Source of the DNA: Coenobita brevimanus
Lineage: Eukaryota; Arthropoda; Malacostraca; Decapoda; Coenobitidae
Assembly (NCBI GenBank): GCA_032717465.1
Contig: CM064671.1
Span: forward strand, 55,920,272-55,984,271
Direction of reading: 5' to 3'
DNA: 64,000 nt
Under the pieces are notes generated by a model, which worked only from the letters and a program-made list of their open reading frames with translations, made no database searches and was not told where the DNA came from. The translations under genes and the position numbers were made by a program. This document shows positions 35,129-47,669 of this stretch, one piece after another (within the stretch, counting starts at the first letter, position 1; each line of letters opens with the position of its first letter).

Positions 35129-35163
<35 letters not shown>

Positions 35164-35168
35164 GATTT
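35044..35168. repeat. (TA)n and (GA)n microsatellite at the exon 9 donor side
   Basis: TA and GATA units to 35120, then TG and a (GA)n run to 35165. It lies within about 10 bp of the exon-9 splice donor of the IR gene (GT at 35174-35173). Confidence 0.95.
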
Positions 35169-35174
35169 TCGTAC

Positions 35175-35304
35175 CCAAAGGTTGGACATGGAAAGTGGTC
35201 CGGTGATGAGTATTTTCCTGGGTTGGTTGGCACAGCTGGTGACGTTTGGGATGGTGGTCTTTATCCAGTATTCAAACAGTCCTGACTCAACAACAGACAA
35301 CGTC
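35175..35304 (-). CDS. IR-like gene exon 9 (end of S2)
   Basis: Acceptor TTTGCATGCTCAG ends at 35305; donor GTACGA begins at 35174. Encodes LSVVESGLFEYWIKTTIPNV, then TSCANQP, and ends PLSMSNLW. The VESGLxxxW helix, the Cys loop and the SMSNLW exit are the final S2 pattern just before M4 in arthropod IRs. The exon is 130 bp and ends in phase 0. The next exon should start with the M4 helix; none was found leftward in the repeats. Confidence 0.9.
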
Positions 35305-36053
35305 CTGAGCATGCAAAAATATTATTAGAACACATGAATTATTATAATGATAGAAGTATCAGTATTTGCAATTTGATTATGTGCATTGATATAATTAATC
35401 TCATTAACATGCCTTTCTGGACGGTTAGAATCTAAGACCAGGTGAAGGCTATCACTTCCACCAATGGTTTACTCACTACTTCATTGTTGAAATGGAAGCA
35501 ACTTTGTAATGTTATTCTGCGGCGGTATTTTCGCCATTAACTTTTTTTTTTTTTTTTGCCATTTACTTTCATATTTCGCCTTTTAACGGTATGGAGACAC
35601 ATTTTTGTTCATCCCTAAAATCTTCACATTCCTAAAAAAAATTAATATACCAGAACGTCCAGACTGAATATGAAATTGGTCCATATCTAATAAAAATACA
35701 CATTATAGACTGGTTCACTGTTATATAATTCAATTATCTCATAATACCTTTGTTTCAAGAAAAAACTAATAACCTGAACAGCTTTCTTTTCGAAAGAGCA
35801 GCAAACAAAAACAAATTGCAGATACATAACATAAAGGTTTCCCATTAAAGGCTACCTTTGTTTCAGGAGAGTTTCGTTTTCTCGGTCACAGGATGGAACC
35901 GAGAGTAAAACGGAGCTTGACTTGAACACAAACTATGATTCCCGGTACCTAATAATACTAGAATCCTTACCTGTCTATTGTAAATTTATCGTTAAAAATA
36001 TGTGGCATCTACCCACCTATTTGTTTAATATCTAGTTATCTGTTCGACTGTCT

Positions 36054-36093
<40 letters not shown>

Positions 36094-36301
36094 TCTTTAG
36101 GCCAAAGAGAGAGAGAGAGAGAGAGAGAGAGATTCTGAGGGAAATGGATATTTGCACAGTTCCAGTGTGCTATATACAAAGTTCACCCATTGAAATATTT
36201 TTAATTTATACAAAACAATTTGTTTTCGCATTAAACCAATTGCTTCTTCTAAATAGTATCATACCGTAACAGTTATCATTAACACTTTATGCAACACTTA
36301 C
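35305..36301 (-). other. Intron between IR exons 8 and 9
   Basis: AT-rich sequence of about 1 kb without recognised transposon. It contains a T run (35541-35557), a CA run and a GA run. Phase 2 intron with GTAAGT donor. Confidence 0.85.
36059..36132. repeat. (CA)n and (GA)n microsatellites
   Basis: A CA run (36059-36086) and a GA run (36109-36132) separated by 22 bp. Intronic. Confidence 0.95.
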
Positions 36302-36401
36302 TTGTCGTTCATTCCATGAAAGAGATGGTTGTTCTTTTTGGTTATCATTGCAAATGATGAGCTGAGATAACCTTTTTCTGATATAAAGTACTCGCAGCGA
36401 C
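36302..36401 (-). CDS. IR-like gene exon 8 (S2)
   Basis: Acceptor TTTCTTTGTACAG ends at 36402; donor GTAAGT begins at 36301. With the phase left by exon 7 it reads GRCEYFISEKGYLSSSFAMI, then TKKNNHLFHGMNDK. The family typically has a Cys, an aromatic pair, a helix and a strand ending before the last S2 helix. The exon is 100 bp, phase 1 in and phase 2 out. The joining across 15 kb rests on phase and family pattern, not on transcript data. Confidence 0.88.
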
Positions 36402-37080
36402 CTGTACAAAGAAAGAACATACTGTATATTAGCCGTAAAGGTATACAATATGAATACGTCTGCTAGGGGTGATTGAGCAAAAAATACATGTAGAAAGATA
36501 AGTTTCTCAATAAGATGCTTGTGCAACTTTTGAAATGATAGAGGTATGTCTACTGTACAGTATGGCGAAGCACTTACGTCGATGAGAATTTAAAAAGAAA
36601 GATCAGTTCTTTTTCTCCACTTTACTATGACTTCTTTTTCATTATTGGTGCCTCAAGACAACTACATATAGACTAGGGAGACTTGGAGCGAGCGGTGTTA
36701 GATACAATCTTCATTATCCTATTGCATTTAAAACTGAAGTGTGTATTAGATTAACTGGACTAAATTCGAGTGGAGGTAACAAGAATAAACAAGAATAAAA
36801 CGTCTTTCGAATCCACTGTTCCTCTGTTCACGTCTCTATAAGTGAAACAGAATGTGTCTAAGGACAAAGGGCAATCATTTTTGGACAGTGTATAGGAATG
36901 AAGGGGCAAGGGGAGGTAGGGACACAGAAAATTAGATGAAGATATAGATTGATGAAGAATATGAGTCAGGGTTGTGTGAGCTAGAGAGAAGGCAGAATGA
37001 TGGATTAAAACAATGGCATTGCAGCGATTCGTTTTTGTCCACCCTTTCCATAACATAAAATTTTTGAAACACCTATTCTA
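36402..37080 (-). other. 3' part of intron 7, nothing recognised
   Basis: Unique-looking sequence before the transposon cluster starts. An open frame at 36760-37056 has no motif. Confidence 0.5.
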
Positions 37081-37084
37081 TCAT

Positions 37085-37452
37085 GAGCTTCTCTTCACCC
37101 TTCAATATGGTTTTCGTCATGGACACTGCGCTAGCGATCTTTTCACTCTCCATTCTGATTCCTAGCCTGAGGATGGTAAAAGATTTGCGACTGCATTTGA
37201 CCTCTTAAAGGCTTTCGACCAAGTTTGGTACAGGTCTTCAAATTTCAAACTGCCAACTTACGATAGCTCTGTCTCTTTGATTCTTCATCTCTTGCTTCCT
37301 TTCTTATTGTTCTGGTGCTGTTTTTGTAGACAGCCATTGTTCATCTTCTAGAGGTATCAGTAATGGTATTCCCCAAGGTACTTTCCTGGCACAAGCTCTT
37401 CCTTCTTTTCATCAGTGGTCTTCTGAGTTACGCATCTGACCCTGTCCAGACA
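37085..37452 (+). mobile_element. Family A LINE fragment, RT part
   Basis: The plus strand is a decayed match to A1 5490-5860: YGF-type start (CAATATGGTTTTCGTCA), AFDQVW (GCTTTCGACCAAGTTTGG), and SNGIPQGTF. It ends where the 3' end of copy A2 begins on the other strand, so the two are arranged tail to tail. Confidence 0.8.
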
Positions 37453-37699
37453 AATGTTGATTTTATTATATGCAGGAAAGAAAGAACCAAGGGCCATGAG
37501 CCCTCAAGATTGTTCCCTCCAAGAAAAAACAAAAGCAAGATAACAGAGAGCCAAATTCAAGATCCGTTCATTTCGAGATGCCTTAAACACACTGCGTTTG
37601 AATGACCGGAGATCATAGGAAGTAGGAAATACAGAGAAAGGGAGACAGTTCCAGGGTTGACCTGTTGCATACATCAAGGACTGGGAGGAACGGTTAACT

Positions 37700-39521
37700 C
37701 TTGCATCAAAGAGCTAAACAGAAAAGGGATGAGTCTTTGTTGCTAGACTGGTGTTATGTTGCCGCCGTAGTGGTGATGAGATGCAAGCAGACGGTTCAAA
37801 GGAGCAGTGACCATCGAAGTAGCGATAGAAAACAAATAAAGATGCAACATTGCAGTGAAGAGACAGAGGTGGAGGGAGCCAGTAAGAGGAGTTAATGAGA
37901 CAAAACGTCTTTGACTCTACCTTGTTGAGAGGAGCTGTATGTGGGAAGCCTCCCCAAACGTGAGAGTTGTACTCTACACAGGGTCGAATAAAATGCGTGG
38001 ATAAAGTCAACAACTGTGTAGGGGGTAAAAAAAAAAAAAAAAAAGCCACAGAGTTAGCTTCTCACACCTAATCTCTTGGAAGCAGATTTTATAAGAGAGG
38101 TAATATGGTCTTTCCAAGATAAATCCCGAGAGAATGAGCCTCCAGGTATGTTTAAAGACGATGCAAGATTGAGTTGGATATTGTTAAAAGTTAGAGGATA
38201 CTCCTTCGGAAGATTTTCTCTGGATGAAATATGTAAGAACTGAGTTTTTGATGCTTTATAAAGAACAGAGTTACCTTTACCTCTATCAGATAAATGAGCC
38301 AAGTCAAACATTAGGTGTGCCATACCCCTTTTTATTGAAATAACTGCTGAGATGGGCACTGCAAGAAAGGAATGGAAAGGTGAAGGGTGAGGTCATCACC
38401 ATATCAGTGGATACGGTTAGATATATAGCTCAGAAGGTCAGTAATGAATAGAAGGACAGTTGGTGATAGGGCAGAGCCCTGAGGAACACCATTATTGATA
38501 GGTCTAGAAGAGCGGTGACCATCAACAAGAGTATCTATAGAACCACCAGATTGGAAGCAAAGGATGAAGGCACAGATGAAAGGATAGAAACCGTAAGAGG
38601 GATGTTTTAAAATTAAAGATATATGCCGGACCCGATCGCAAGCCTTTGAGAGGTCAAGTGCAATGGAAAACCTTTCGCTAGAGTCCCGAAAGAAGGATAA
38701 CCAGGAGTCTGAAACGTAGGTCAGAAGATCGCCAATGTAGCATCCCTGGCGGAACCCATACTGACGATCTGAAAGAATGTTGTGATAGGAAAGATCCTTA
38801 AATTTTTTTGTTAAAAACGGACTCAAAAACTTTAAATAAGGGATGTTAAAGAAAGTGGGCGATAGTCAGAGGGCTGCAAATGGTCACCCTTTTTTGGGAT
38901 AGGCAGAATAAGAGCAAACTTCCAGCGAGAAGGAAACGTACAAATTGATAGACGAAGGCAAAAGAGTTTATCTAGGCGTGGTGTACGCAAAGAATCACAA
39001 TTCTGGAGGAAAACAGGAGGTACTCCATCAGGCCTATAGCTCTTTAGCACTGGGGCCAGATATAGCAGAAAAATGCATCAAGTGTTCGAATTTTATTTTC
39101 AACCATAAGGAAATCAGAGGGGGAAATGATGGAGGAACACCAGAATCGTCTAGGGTGGAATTGGATGAGAGTTAGAGTAAAGAGTTCTGCTTCATCAGTA
39201 GAAGAAATAGCGTCAGAGCTTAAGAGTGGAAAAGAAGAGAGGAAGGATGATGAGCCAAAGTTGTTAGAAAGGTTAATTGCTATGTTCCAGAAGGAGTGGG
39301 AAGAACCTGAATTGGAGAGTTAAGGGCATTTAGTACCATATAGTACGAATGAAATTATTTTTAGCAGATCCATAAATAGACTTGCACGATTCCCGGAAGA
39401 CATAAAAGAGATGAGACTGATGGGTGGGTTGGCTCCAGTAACTTTTGTTGGCCGTCTCCTTGTTGTAGACAGCATTAGAACAAGCGTGATTAAACCAAGT
39501 TATTTTTCGCACTAGTCATAG
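37700..39521 (-). pseudogene. Family A reverse transcriptase remnant (A2)
   Basis: In minus orientation: [14 protein letters not shown] linker, YRPDGVPPVFLQNC, ILPIPKKGDHLQPSDYRPLS, ILSDRQYGFRQGCYIGDLL, ALDLSKACDRVRH, NNGVPQGSALSPTV, then WKDHITSLIKSASKRLGV and IRPCVEYNSHVWGG. All match A1 but lie in broken frames. The YADD box region (near 38390) is altered. Confidence 0.85.
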
Positions 39522-39529
39522 GACATGAG

Positions 39530-40374
<845 letters not shown>

Positions 40375-40399
40375 CATATGAGAAAGGAATGAATGTTTC

Positions 40400-41335
40400 C
40401 ATGCCCGAGAGACTAACCTCCATAATGCAGAAAGCACACTTAGATGGCTCTCAGCCATTGAAGCAATAATCATTCCAGGGAAAATTAAGGCAGTACTGCC
40501 TGAGGGCCTTCCAATTTGCAACTCCAAAGCTCCACAACTGCAGCTTCTTGGGAGGATCTACAGGCCATACTGGAGTGATAGGACAGGTTAAGGTGATAAG
40601 GTTGTGATCAGAGGGGCCCAACGGAGAGAAAAGATTAACAGCATAAGCAGAAGGATCATATTATGAAAGGAAAAGATCATGTATGCCTATGGTGCTGTAC
40701 AACCTGCTCTAAGTTAAGGATCGAAAAGATGTAGGCTTGTTCACCAGGTGGATCAGTGCAAGGACAGGAGAGCCAAAGGTGGTGGTGAACATTGAAATCT
40801 GCTAGTATGGAGATTTCAGCGAAAGGAGAAACTGATGTGTTTCATCTTAGAAGTAAGATAGTCGAAGAATTTGTAATACTCATTAGAATTAGGGGATGTA
40901 TAAACATCACAGATAAATTTAGGCAGAGAATGACAGGACAGCCTAAGGCAGAGAGTAGAGAATTCTGAAGATTCAAGTTCTGCAACACGAGGGCAATATA
41001 TGTCATGTCTACGTATTAACAACAGTCATCTTTGGCTTTGAAAAAAGTATAGAGAAAGTAGAAGGATACAAAGAAGGGTTTGCTATCAGCCATCTAAGAC
41101 AGCTTAGCCTCAGTAAGGAAGAGAAGGTGAAGTTTAATAGGGAAGAGGTGGTTTTCAACAGAGAGAAAGTTAGAGGAACGGCCGTGAATGTTGCAGAAAT
41201 TAAGAAGTGAGTCAGACGGTTGTTCCAGGCATCTCTCTTGATTGTCACTGGGTGAGGGATTTATGGTCGGGGGTTGATTGTCCCTCCCCCCAGGAGACTC
41301 CGAGACTTGGTGAATGGCTGCCATTTTTGTTGAAT
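40400..41335 (-). pseudogene. Family A endonuclease remnant (A2)
   Basis: In minus orientation: the start MAAIHQVSESPGG, then LLNFCNIHGRSSNFLSVENH, LHLLFLTEAKLS, then [20 protein letters not shown] and [18 protein letters not shown]. Each piece matches A1 3736-4240. GDFN and SDHN regions follow in other frames near 40790 and 40600. Confidence 0.85.
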
Positions 41336-42099
41336 TTTAAATAGCAAATGTATTGTGTAAAGTACTTGCAGTTTTGTGCTGACAGTTAGAGAATACTGGA
41401 GAGCATGCTGGCCTACTCTCTGTGTTAATGAAACATCAACCCCTACACCGCGGGGATGTTTTTGCGTTCCTTGTGCGTCCCATGAGGATATTCGTGCTCC
41501 GACTAACTTTTTAAAAATATTTGCCAAAAATCAGTTATTAGTCCTAGAATATGAAAATTATTTATTCACAAGGCACATACCTTCAGCTTTCCCCTGGGAT
41601 GTTTGTTGAGCCTTCGTCGACAACTGTAGGACTTGTGGAGACTTCTGAAGTTGGGTAAAGAACTCTCCACTTTACACTTCCCAATACCCCGTAATATGGT
41701 CACCACTGCCTGATATTATAACTACAAACACTATTCTACAAATTTCAAGTAGTTTGGAATCAATATTAAAAAAAAACTGTGAAAGCAATGCAAATTACGA
41801 GCGCATATGAGCTTTCCTCCAGTGCTGGTTCCCAGATGGTATTTGGAGGCGGAGCTGTCATTTATTATTTATAAACACACTCACACTTTATATTCCTAGT
41901 ATTTTATTTCACTTATTTATATATGCAATATTTATCTATAAGTTTCTTTCAGTCCTAGTAGTTTATTTTCACTCCAGGCATTCACTTTCTCATTCTGTAT
42001 ACTAGCGTAGAGAGCGAAGCTGTCATTTTCACTTTCAAACTCCCATTATTCATACATGCTAGAGCGAAACTTTCACTTTCATTACTCCTAGTATATATA

Positions 42100-42310
42100 C
42101 TCGTATTCTTATATTACTACTTATTTACATTTCTATTTACAATCTCTATTTTATTTACATTATTTACATTTCTATTTTATTTACACTATGTTATGCACTG
42201 TCACGTGCAGTAACTTATAAAACTATTTTCCACTGTTCAGTTATATTTACTTTCATTGCTTTCACTTACTGTTTACACATTATTTACATTTCCACTTGCA
42301 CTGTTTTAGA
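42100..42310. repeat. TTTAC-rich low-complexity tract
   Basis: Units such as ATTTACATTTCTATTT repeat with variation over about 200 bp inside the piggyBac-like element. Confidence 0.7.
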
Positions 42311-42599
42311 GTCACCAGAAAGATCGTGGTCACTGTCCATCATTATCATTGATATATTAGCCAGTTCATGTTCCACAGCAGTCACTTAGCCGTTTACCCC
42401 TACACACGAGGTTTAGTAAGGGTAGAGGTCACAGGTCCCTTTGCATGGGGCTAAAAAGCAGTGGAATTGGACAGGCGCGAATCTGACATGGCTTCATCTT
42501 GAAAGAGGACAGTAAACTGAATGCTGTGGCCTCGGGGCAGTGAAGGGTTGCCAGTGTCAGCGTGGTGACAGCTGCTAATATATACGCTATGAAATGATT

Positions 42600-42915
42600 G
42601 GCGGGAAATCTAGACAATACATAATAAATTAGGTAGTTCCAAGTGAATGCAAATATCACTTACGCTATGCTTCTCCCTCCCTTTCTTATATATATTTTTA
42701 TTATGAGAACAGGTCATATGACATATTTCAAGGGGAAATAAACAGGGAAAATTAGCGAACGAGTGCACGTGAGGTGTTGCCAGGTGATAATTAGCCATTC
42801 CAGATGTATGGCAGTATCAATTACCTTTTCTCTTTCTTTCATATATTATTTTGTATAAGAATAGGGCAAAGGGCACATTTCAATGGATAAAATGAGTGGA
42901 AAAATCTGTCCAGGA
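42600..42915 (+). repeat. Diverged tandem duplication of about 155 bp
   Basis: Two successive segments share the order TAG(T/C)CATTCCA-like start, a CTTTCTTTCATATAT / CTTTCTTATATATAT stretch, AATAGG or AACAGG, CATATTTCAA / CACATTTCAA and a GGAAAATTAG / GGAAAAATCT end. Confidence 0.55.
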
Positions 42916-43350
42916 TTTGTTTAGAACAGCGCAGCTGGTCAGGCGGGAGGAGAGGGTAATGGAGGGGAGGTAAGGAGGGGGGGAGTCAAGGACAGGAGAA
43001 AAATGGCTAAATTGTCAACAGTGGATGGGAGTACAGGTGAATTAGCAGAACTGGGTGTGGCTGGACACTGGTAGTATTGATAGATGATACAAGCCAGCAC
43101 TTGAAAGCCTGGGTGAATTCAAAATAACACAGAATCACAAAAGTCATCCCCCACGGTATGATCCCTTGCTCCCAAGCGTCACGAAAGTGATGCCCCGTGA
43201 TTAAGAGGTTAATAAAAGTTCAGCAAAGGGGGCTGGTCAGGATCTAGTCCCAAGGGCTAATGAAACGGAAGCCCAGCACTCCCTGTCGTCGGCTTTCCAT
43301 CCATCTTGGGAGTACAGCCTTGCTTGACTGGTGATACAGTCTACTTCCAA

Positions 43351-44119
43351 TAACTTCATCCTTCATACAGCCACCCACTTCTCACAATGTCAGTCACAGT
43401 TGTTACTCGAACAGTCATGTGATGAGTCTGTGGCTCACTTTATGATGGAGGTTAAACAAGCCTTGTTAACACATTAATTGCAAAGGGAGGGGGGTTGCAG
43501 AACAGGCTCTGTGATGCAGCAATATATCCAATTTAGCAAAGTGCAAAATAATCTCAATGGCACATAATAGTTTTGGAAATGGTTTTAAACACCTACCCAT
43601 GAAATATATTTGCTCAATTCACACTAGAGAAACTGTGATCTGAAATTCCCTAGTTTGTGGGATACCAGCAACTCTCTTCCATTAGTCGCTGTTGGCCTTG
43701 CATTTGCTCTTATCATGAAAAATCGTTTATTGTTTGAGCCTTCTTCTGATGCTAAAGCCATGATAAATGGATACGGAAGTGCACGAAGTTCAGTCCAAGT
43801 ACTTAACGTTTGTTTCTAGGCTCAACGTAGGGGGTGGGGATCAGAGATGGTAAAAAACCTAATATCCCATAAAAAAAACTCCATCACTCAGCTCCTAGAA
43901 GAAACTTTGTGTTGAGTTGTTAAAAATCCCGCACATATACAGGACATCGCGTGACCCCAGAGTTGACTCATATGAAGCAAGTTGTTCACCATGGATTAAT
44001 GCATAAAATATTCAAAAGTCCATCATGTTTTCTCGATATGTTAGAGGCTTCATTCTCTCGGGACCGATCATGAAAAAGATCACAATGCTTTTCTTGCAAA
44101 ATTCACTCTGAAGATTCTC
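43351..44119. other. Intronic stretch, nothing recognised
   Basis: No coding, repeat or RNA signal I can support. It lies between LINE copy A2 and a further family A fragment, inside IR intron 7. Confidence 0.35.
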
Positions 44120-44613
44120 TTTACTTCTTTACCCCTGTACAGCTCTTGACTTTGTACTGGAGTCCTATTCACCCCTCTGTGGAGTTCATCCCTCATGTGG
44201 GGACACTCCCCACATTCAGCTCTACTAAACAGAGTGGAGTGAAAGGATTTTCGTCTCAACTCCCCTCCTTTTACTCACGCCCTTCAGTCTGCCATCTTCG
44301 AAGAACTACTGTATCTTTATTTCTAATGTTGTCTTTCCAGTGGCCACTGCTCTTGTAAACCGTCTTTGTGTAACCCTTCTTCAATATGGCAGGTTCGCAG
44401 TATCAGTCTGGTAGAACACTCTTACCCCCTTCCCCTCCATCTCTCTAATGCAGCAGTTACACGATACTCTTAGTCAATCATGCGTGCAACAGGTTAAGTC
44501 TGGAGCTGTTTTCCTTGGCCTATTTCACTCTGCCTATGAACATGTTTCTTTAAAACGCCATGTGCCCAGGCATCTCAAAATGAATGGATCTCAAACTTCA
44601 TTTTGTTTATTTT

Positions 44614-44616
<3 letters not shown>
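44120..44616 (+). mobile_element. Family A LINE 3' fragment
   Basis: Decayed match to A1 6225-6710: TTCTTTACCCCTGTACAGC at the start, CTGTGGAGTTCATCCCTCA, TGTGGGGACACTCCCCAC, and near the end ATCTCAAAATGAATGGATCT. Instead of an A tail it runs into (GT)n. Confidence 0.85.

Positions 44617-44675
<59 letters not shown>
44617..44675. repeat. (GT)n microsatellite
   Basis: A pure GT run directly after the family A 3' fragment. Confidence 0.97.
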
Positions 44676-44676
<1 letters not shown>

Positions 44677-44934
44677 AGAATTTCCTTGAAGGGTTTATCT
44701 TTTGTTCTTTCTTTTTGTCAAGAAAAGAGATAGACAGATATATAGACTGATGGATAAACTAACAGTGTGTAAATGGGTTGAAATGGTGGCGAGAAATGGT
44801 CCAGTGTGAGGGAATGGGTAGTGCGCCACGTGAGGATAAGCGTTGCAGTTCAAGCGGTGTTTGCTGTATGAATGTTTTAATCACTTCAACCGAAGGCGCA
44901 TCTGCTCACCCTATGTATTGTTACCTTCAGCTGG

Positions 44935-44985
44935 CTACACTGTGTGACAAGCCAGAGGGTTTCTTGTAGTGATGGAAACTTTGTA
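44935..44985 (+). mobile_element. Possible family C leader scrap
   Basis: CACTGTGTGACAAGCCAGAG then GGTTTCTTGTA matches the family C leader (CACTGAGTGACAAGCC, GGTTTCTTGTA on the minus strand near 28950-28980). Only about 40 bp can be aligned. Confidence 0.45.
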
Positions 44986-45793
44986 CAGGGTGACGCAAAA
45001 TTAATCCAACCCATAAAAGTGTTTGTCATTTATACAACTAATAAGAGATCTGGTTTATTTTTGCATTCATGTTAAACTGAGTTGATAACAAAACGGCCCT
45101 GAAAGTTCGGGTTCTGCAGTTCAAAAAGTCTATTTTTTATGACCTTTCTGATATGTTTAAATGACCACCTCTACGTCGCAGGCACTCCTTAATGCGAAAA
45201 TGTCAATTACGCGGACACACTGCTCTCTGGAGATAGCTCTGATGCTGGTCGTGATTTGTTTTCAGGTTTTTGATTGTCTGGGGGTGGTTTTCATAAACAT
45301 GATCCTTCAGAAAAGCCCACAGATTGAAATCTTTGTGTTTAAGGTTGGGCGAACGTGGGGCCCACTCAGGTCCACATCTCCTACTGATCAGGCGATCCCC
45401 GAATCGTTGCCGCAGTCACATCAACCTTTGGTTTGAACTGTGTGGGGTAGCCCCAGTCTGCCGGAACCATAGCTCCTCACGAGTGATGCCCCTACCTCTT
45501 CCTTGTGTTATGGGTTGCATTCATTTTGGGTCACCCCATAGGATGTTGGATGGTAACCAAATGACCAAAATAAAAGCGGTGGTTTACGGTAAGGCACTTG
45601 AACCGTAGCCGACTTGATTTAAATATGAAAGTTCCATATGCCCCTCACGGAAGTGCGATAGTCACATTCGTCCTAAGTATCAGGACAGGATAGCCCCGAT
45701 ATTTATGGACCTTGATCTTATCGGGCAATAATGGATTGAATGATAGATTTCACTGGAAGACCTCATTTAATGGAAGCTTAATGAAACACTCTG
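44986..45793 (-). mobile_element. mariner-like element with dead transposase fragment
   Basis: TA flanks both ends (44984-44985, 45794-45795). The ends are inverted: CAGGGTGACGCAAAATTAATCC at the left; CAGAGTGTTTCATTAAG on the other strand at the right. The minus strand near 45330-45160 encodes FLKDHVYENHPQTIKNLK and later RIKECLRRRGGHLN, the C-terminal pattern of mariner-type DDE transposases, with a stop between them. About 808 bp remain. Confidence 0.8.
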
Positions 45794-45795
45794 TA

Positions 45796-46165
45796 CAGTT
45801 TGTAGCTTGAAAAGCTGAATGCCATGTACATAAAACAGAACGAAAATTTCAGTATAAAAATCCCTTTTAGAGAAAAAGCTAATCACAAACGAGTCAGACA
45901 GCCAAAATAGGCCTCGTCTGCTCTTGACATCCTAGCTTTACCTTTGCATGTTCTGCTTTTCTTCTTGCTCATATCAGTAATTACATCAGAGTGCTTATCG
46001 TGAACTCTGTAAAAGTCTTTGAAAGAATCGATTTTGCCATCACGTCCTGTTCATCATCTCCAAAATATTCCATTGCCTTGAATACATCTTGCATGTTAAA
46101 GAGCTAAGAAAAGAAATGAACATAATGAGGCTCCGGTACTTCTTTCTTCTGTGACTGATGCTGTT
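45796..46165. other. Intronic, nothing recognised
   Basis: No supported feature in this interval of IR intron 7. Confidence 0.35.
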
Positions 46166-46168
46166 CTG

Positions 46169-46170
<2 letters not shown>

Positions 46171-46232
<62 letters not shown>

Positions 46233-46322
46233 GCGCGCGCTCGCTCGCTCGCTCGCTCGCTCACAACGCTCTGTCTTCATGCTGTTCTATCCTCACATAC
46301 ACTGCTCTGTGCGTGGTGTGGG

Positions 46323-46402
<80 letters not shown>

Positions 46403-46518
46403 TGTGTGTGTGTGTATGTGTGTGTGTGTGTGTGTATGTGTGTGTGTAGTACCTTCAAACTCGCACAGCCTCACTCTCACACACACCTTGCTTTATCATC
46501 ACAAACGGCGCCCTGCAA

Positions 46519-46562
<44 letters not shown>
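46171..46562. repeat. Microsatellite cluster (CA)n, (GCTC)n, (TA)n, (GT)n, (CA)n
   Basis: CA run 46171-46228 followed by GCGC and CGCT units, TA run 46331-46368, GT run with TATG interruptions 46371-46447, and a second CA run 46520-46562. Frames of His-Thr, Cys-Val or Tyr-Ile are artefacts. Confidence 0.97.
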
Positions 46563-46565
<3 letters not shown>

Positions 46566-46899
46566 GCACTACCCTCACACTATTCACTATGTCCATGCAT
46601 GCTCACACGTCTTCACTTTGACACGGAAAAACAACATAAGTATGACAAGTTGTATTAGATGTGCAATTTGGCCACAATATGGATAGGGTAACTTTAGTAG
46701 TCTTTAGTACTAGTTGGCAGGTTCCTCCTTCAGTTCCGCGTAATCAGTACTTCATGTTATCAGCGGAGTCCTATGCTACTTGGCTGTCCTCCCTCCAGCT
46801 CACACCCGCCTTTCTCATTTTTCCATTCCATAATCTCTGCAATAACGAATTAAACAGTGTTCTCAATGACAGCTTTCATAAATTCTCATTAGATGAAGT

Positions 46900-47590
46900 A
46901 AATAATCTTAAATATAACCCCTTACTTTTGGGTAATGAGAATCTCAGAGACTGTGACAAGGTTGAATCCGAATTAATGTATGAAAATCTAAATGTACCTA
47001 AGTGTGATTATATATTATTAGGCGATGAACGAAATGAAACACCACCAACAAGTCTTACTCTTTTATCGTTCAATATTCGGAGCCTACCACTTCATTTAGA
47101 TGTTTTCAGAGATCAGTGTCTTGACGAGTTGAAAATTAATATACATATTACTGGGCTATGTGAAACCCGACTAAGCGATAGTATATGTGATCTATATCAT
47201 ATTAATGGTTTTCATTCCTATTACAATAACAAAACCACCTGTCAAGGCTGCGTAGCATTATATCTAACCGAACAATTCCAAGGAAAAGTACGACACGACC
47301 TTACCAAGCAGTTCCCACGCCTTGAAACTATTTTTGTAGAGGTTCGTAATTATAATAAAATGTTTATTGTTGGTGTGATTTACCATCCTCTCTATGGGCA
47401 AGTCACACTCATGACTCCCTCAGTGAAACATTAGAGATAATTACAACCAATAATAACGGTTTTTCATGCTACATCATGGGCGATTTCAATATGAATCTGC
47501 TTACCAATCAAGACACCCCAGTCCATTACTTTATATCCTTAATGTACTCCCACATAGCCAATGGTTTCAATGATTACTTTAGCTCGGTAG
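46900..47590 (+). pseudogene. Family D endonuclease remnant
   Basis: An open frame of 257 codons (46661-47434) contains SLTLLSFNIRSLPLHLDVF, ITGLCETRLSDSICD, ARGCVALYL-like and IFVEVRNYNKMFIVGVIYHP. These follow the order of AP-type LINE endonucleases. The GDFNMN box follows in another frame. The N-terminal 80 residues are not recognised and may be chance or a leader. Confidence 0.78.
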
Positions 47591-47669
47591 GTGAATAGCT
47601 GAGCTGTAATATCTCTGCAAGACTGACCGATTACGATGACTTTCTCCCTGAACCTGTTAAGTTTTCATT

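Larger units (their letters stand above)
41440..43208. mobile_element. Second piggyBac-like element, TTAA-type, decayed
   Basis: TTAA follows the right end (43209-43212) and TCAA, a likely mutated TTAA, precedes the left end (41436-41439). The ends align as inverted repeats: CCCCTACACCGCGGGGATG at the left, and CCTCTTAATCACGGGGCATC on the other strand at the right. Deleting it restores the family A leader (compare 3610-3640). The interior is AT-rich, without transposase. Confidence 0.75.

Noticed and set aside
46040..46658. Ser/Ala/Arg-rich and His-Thr frames
   Set aside because: They translate the microsatellite cluster.
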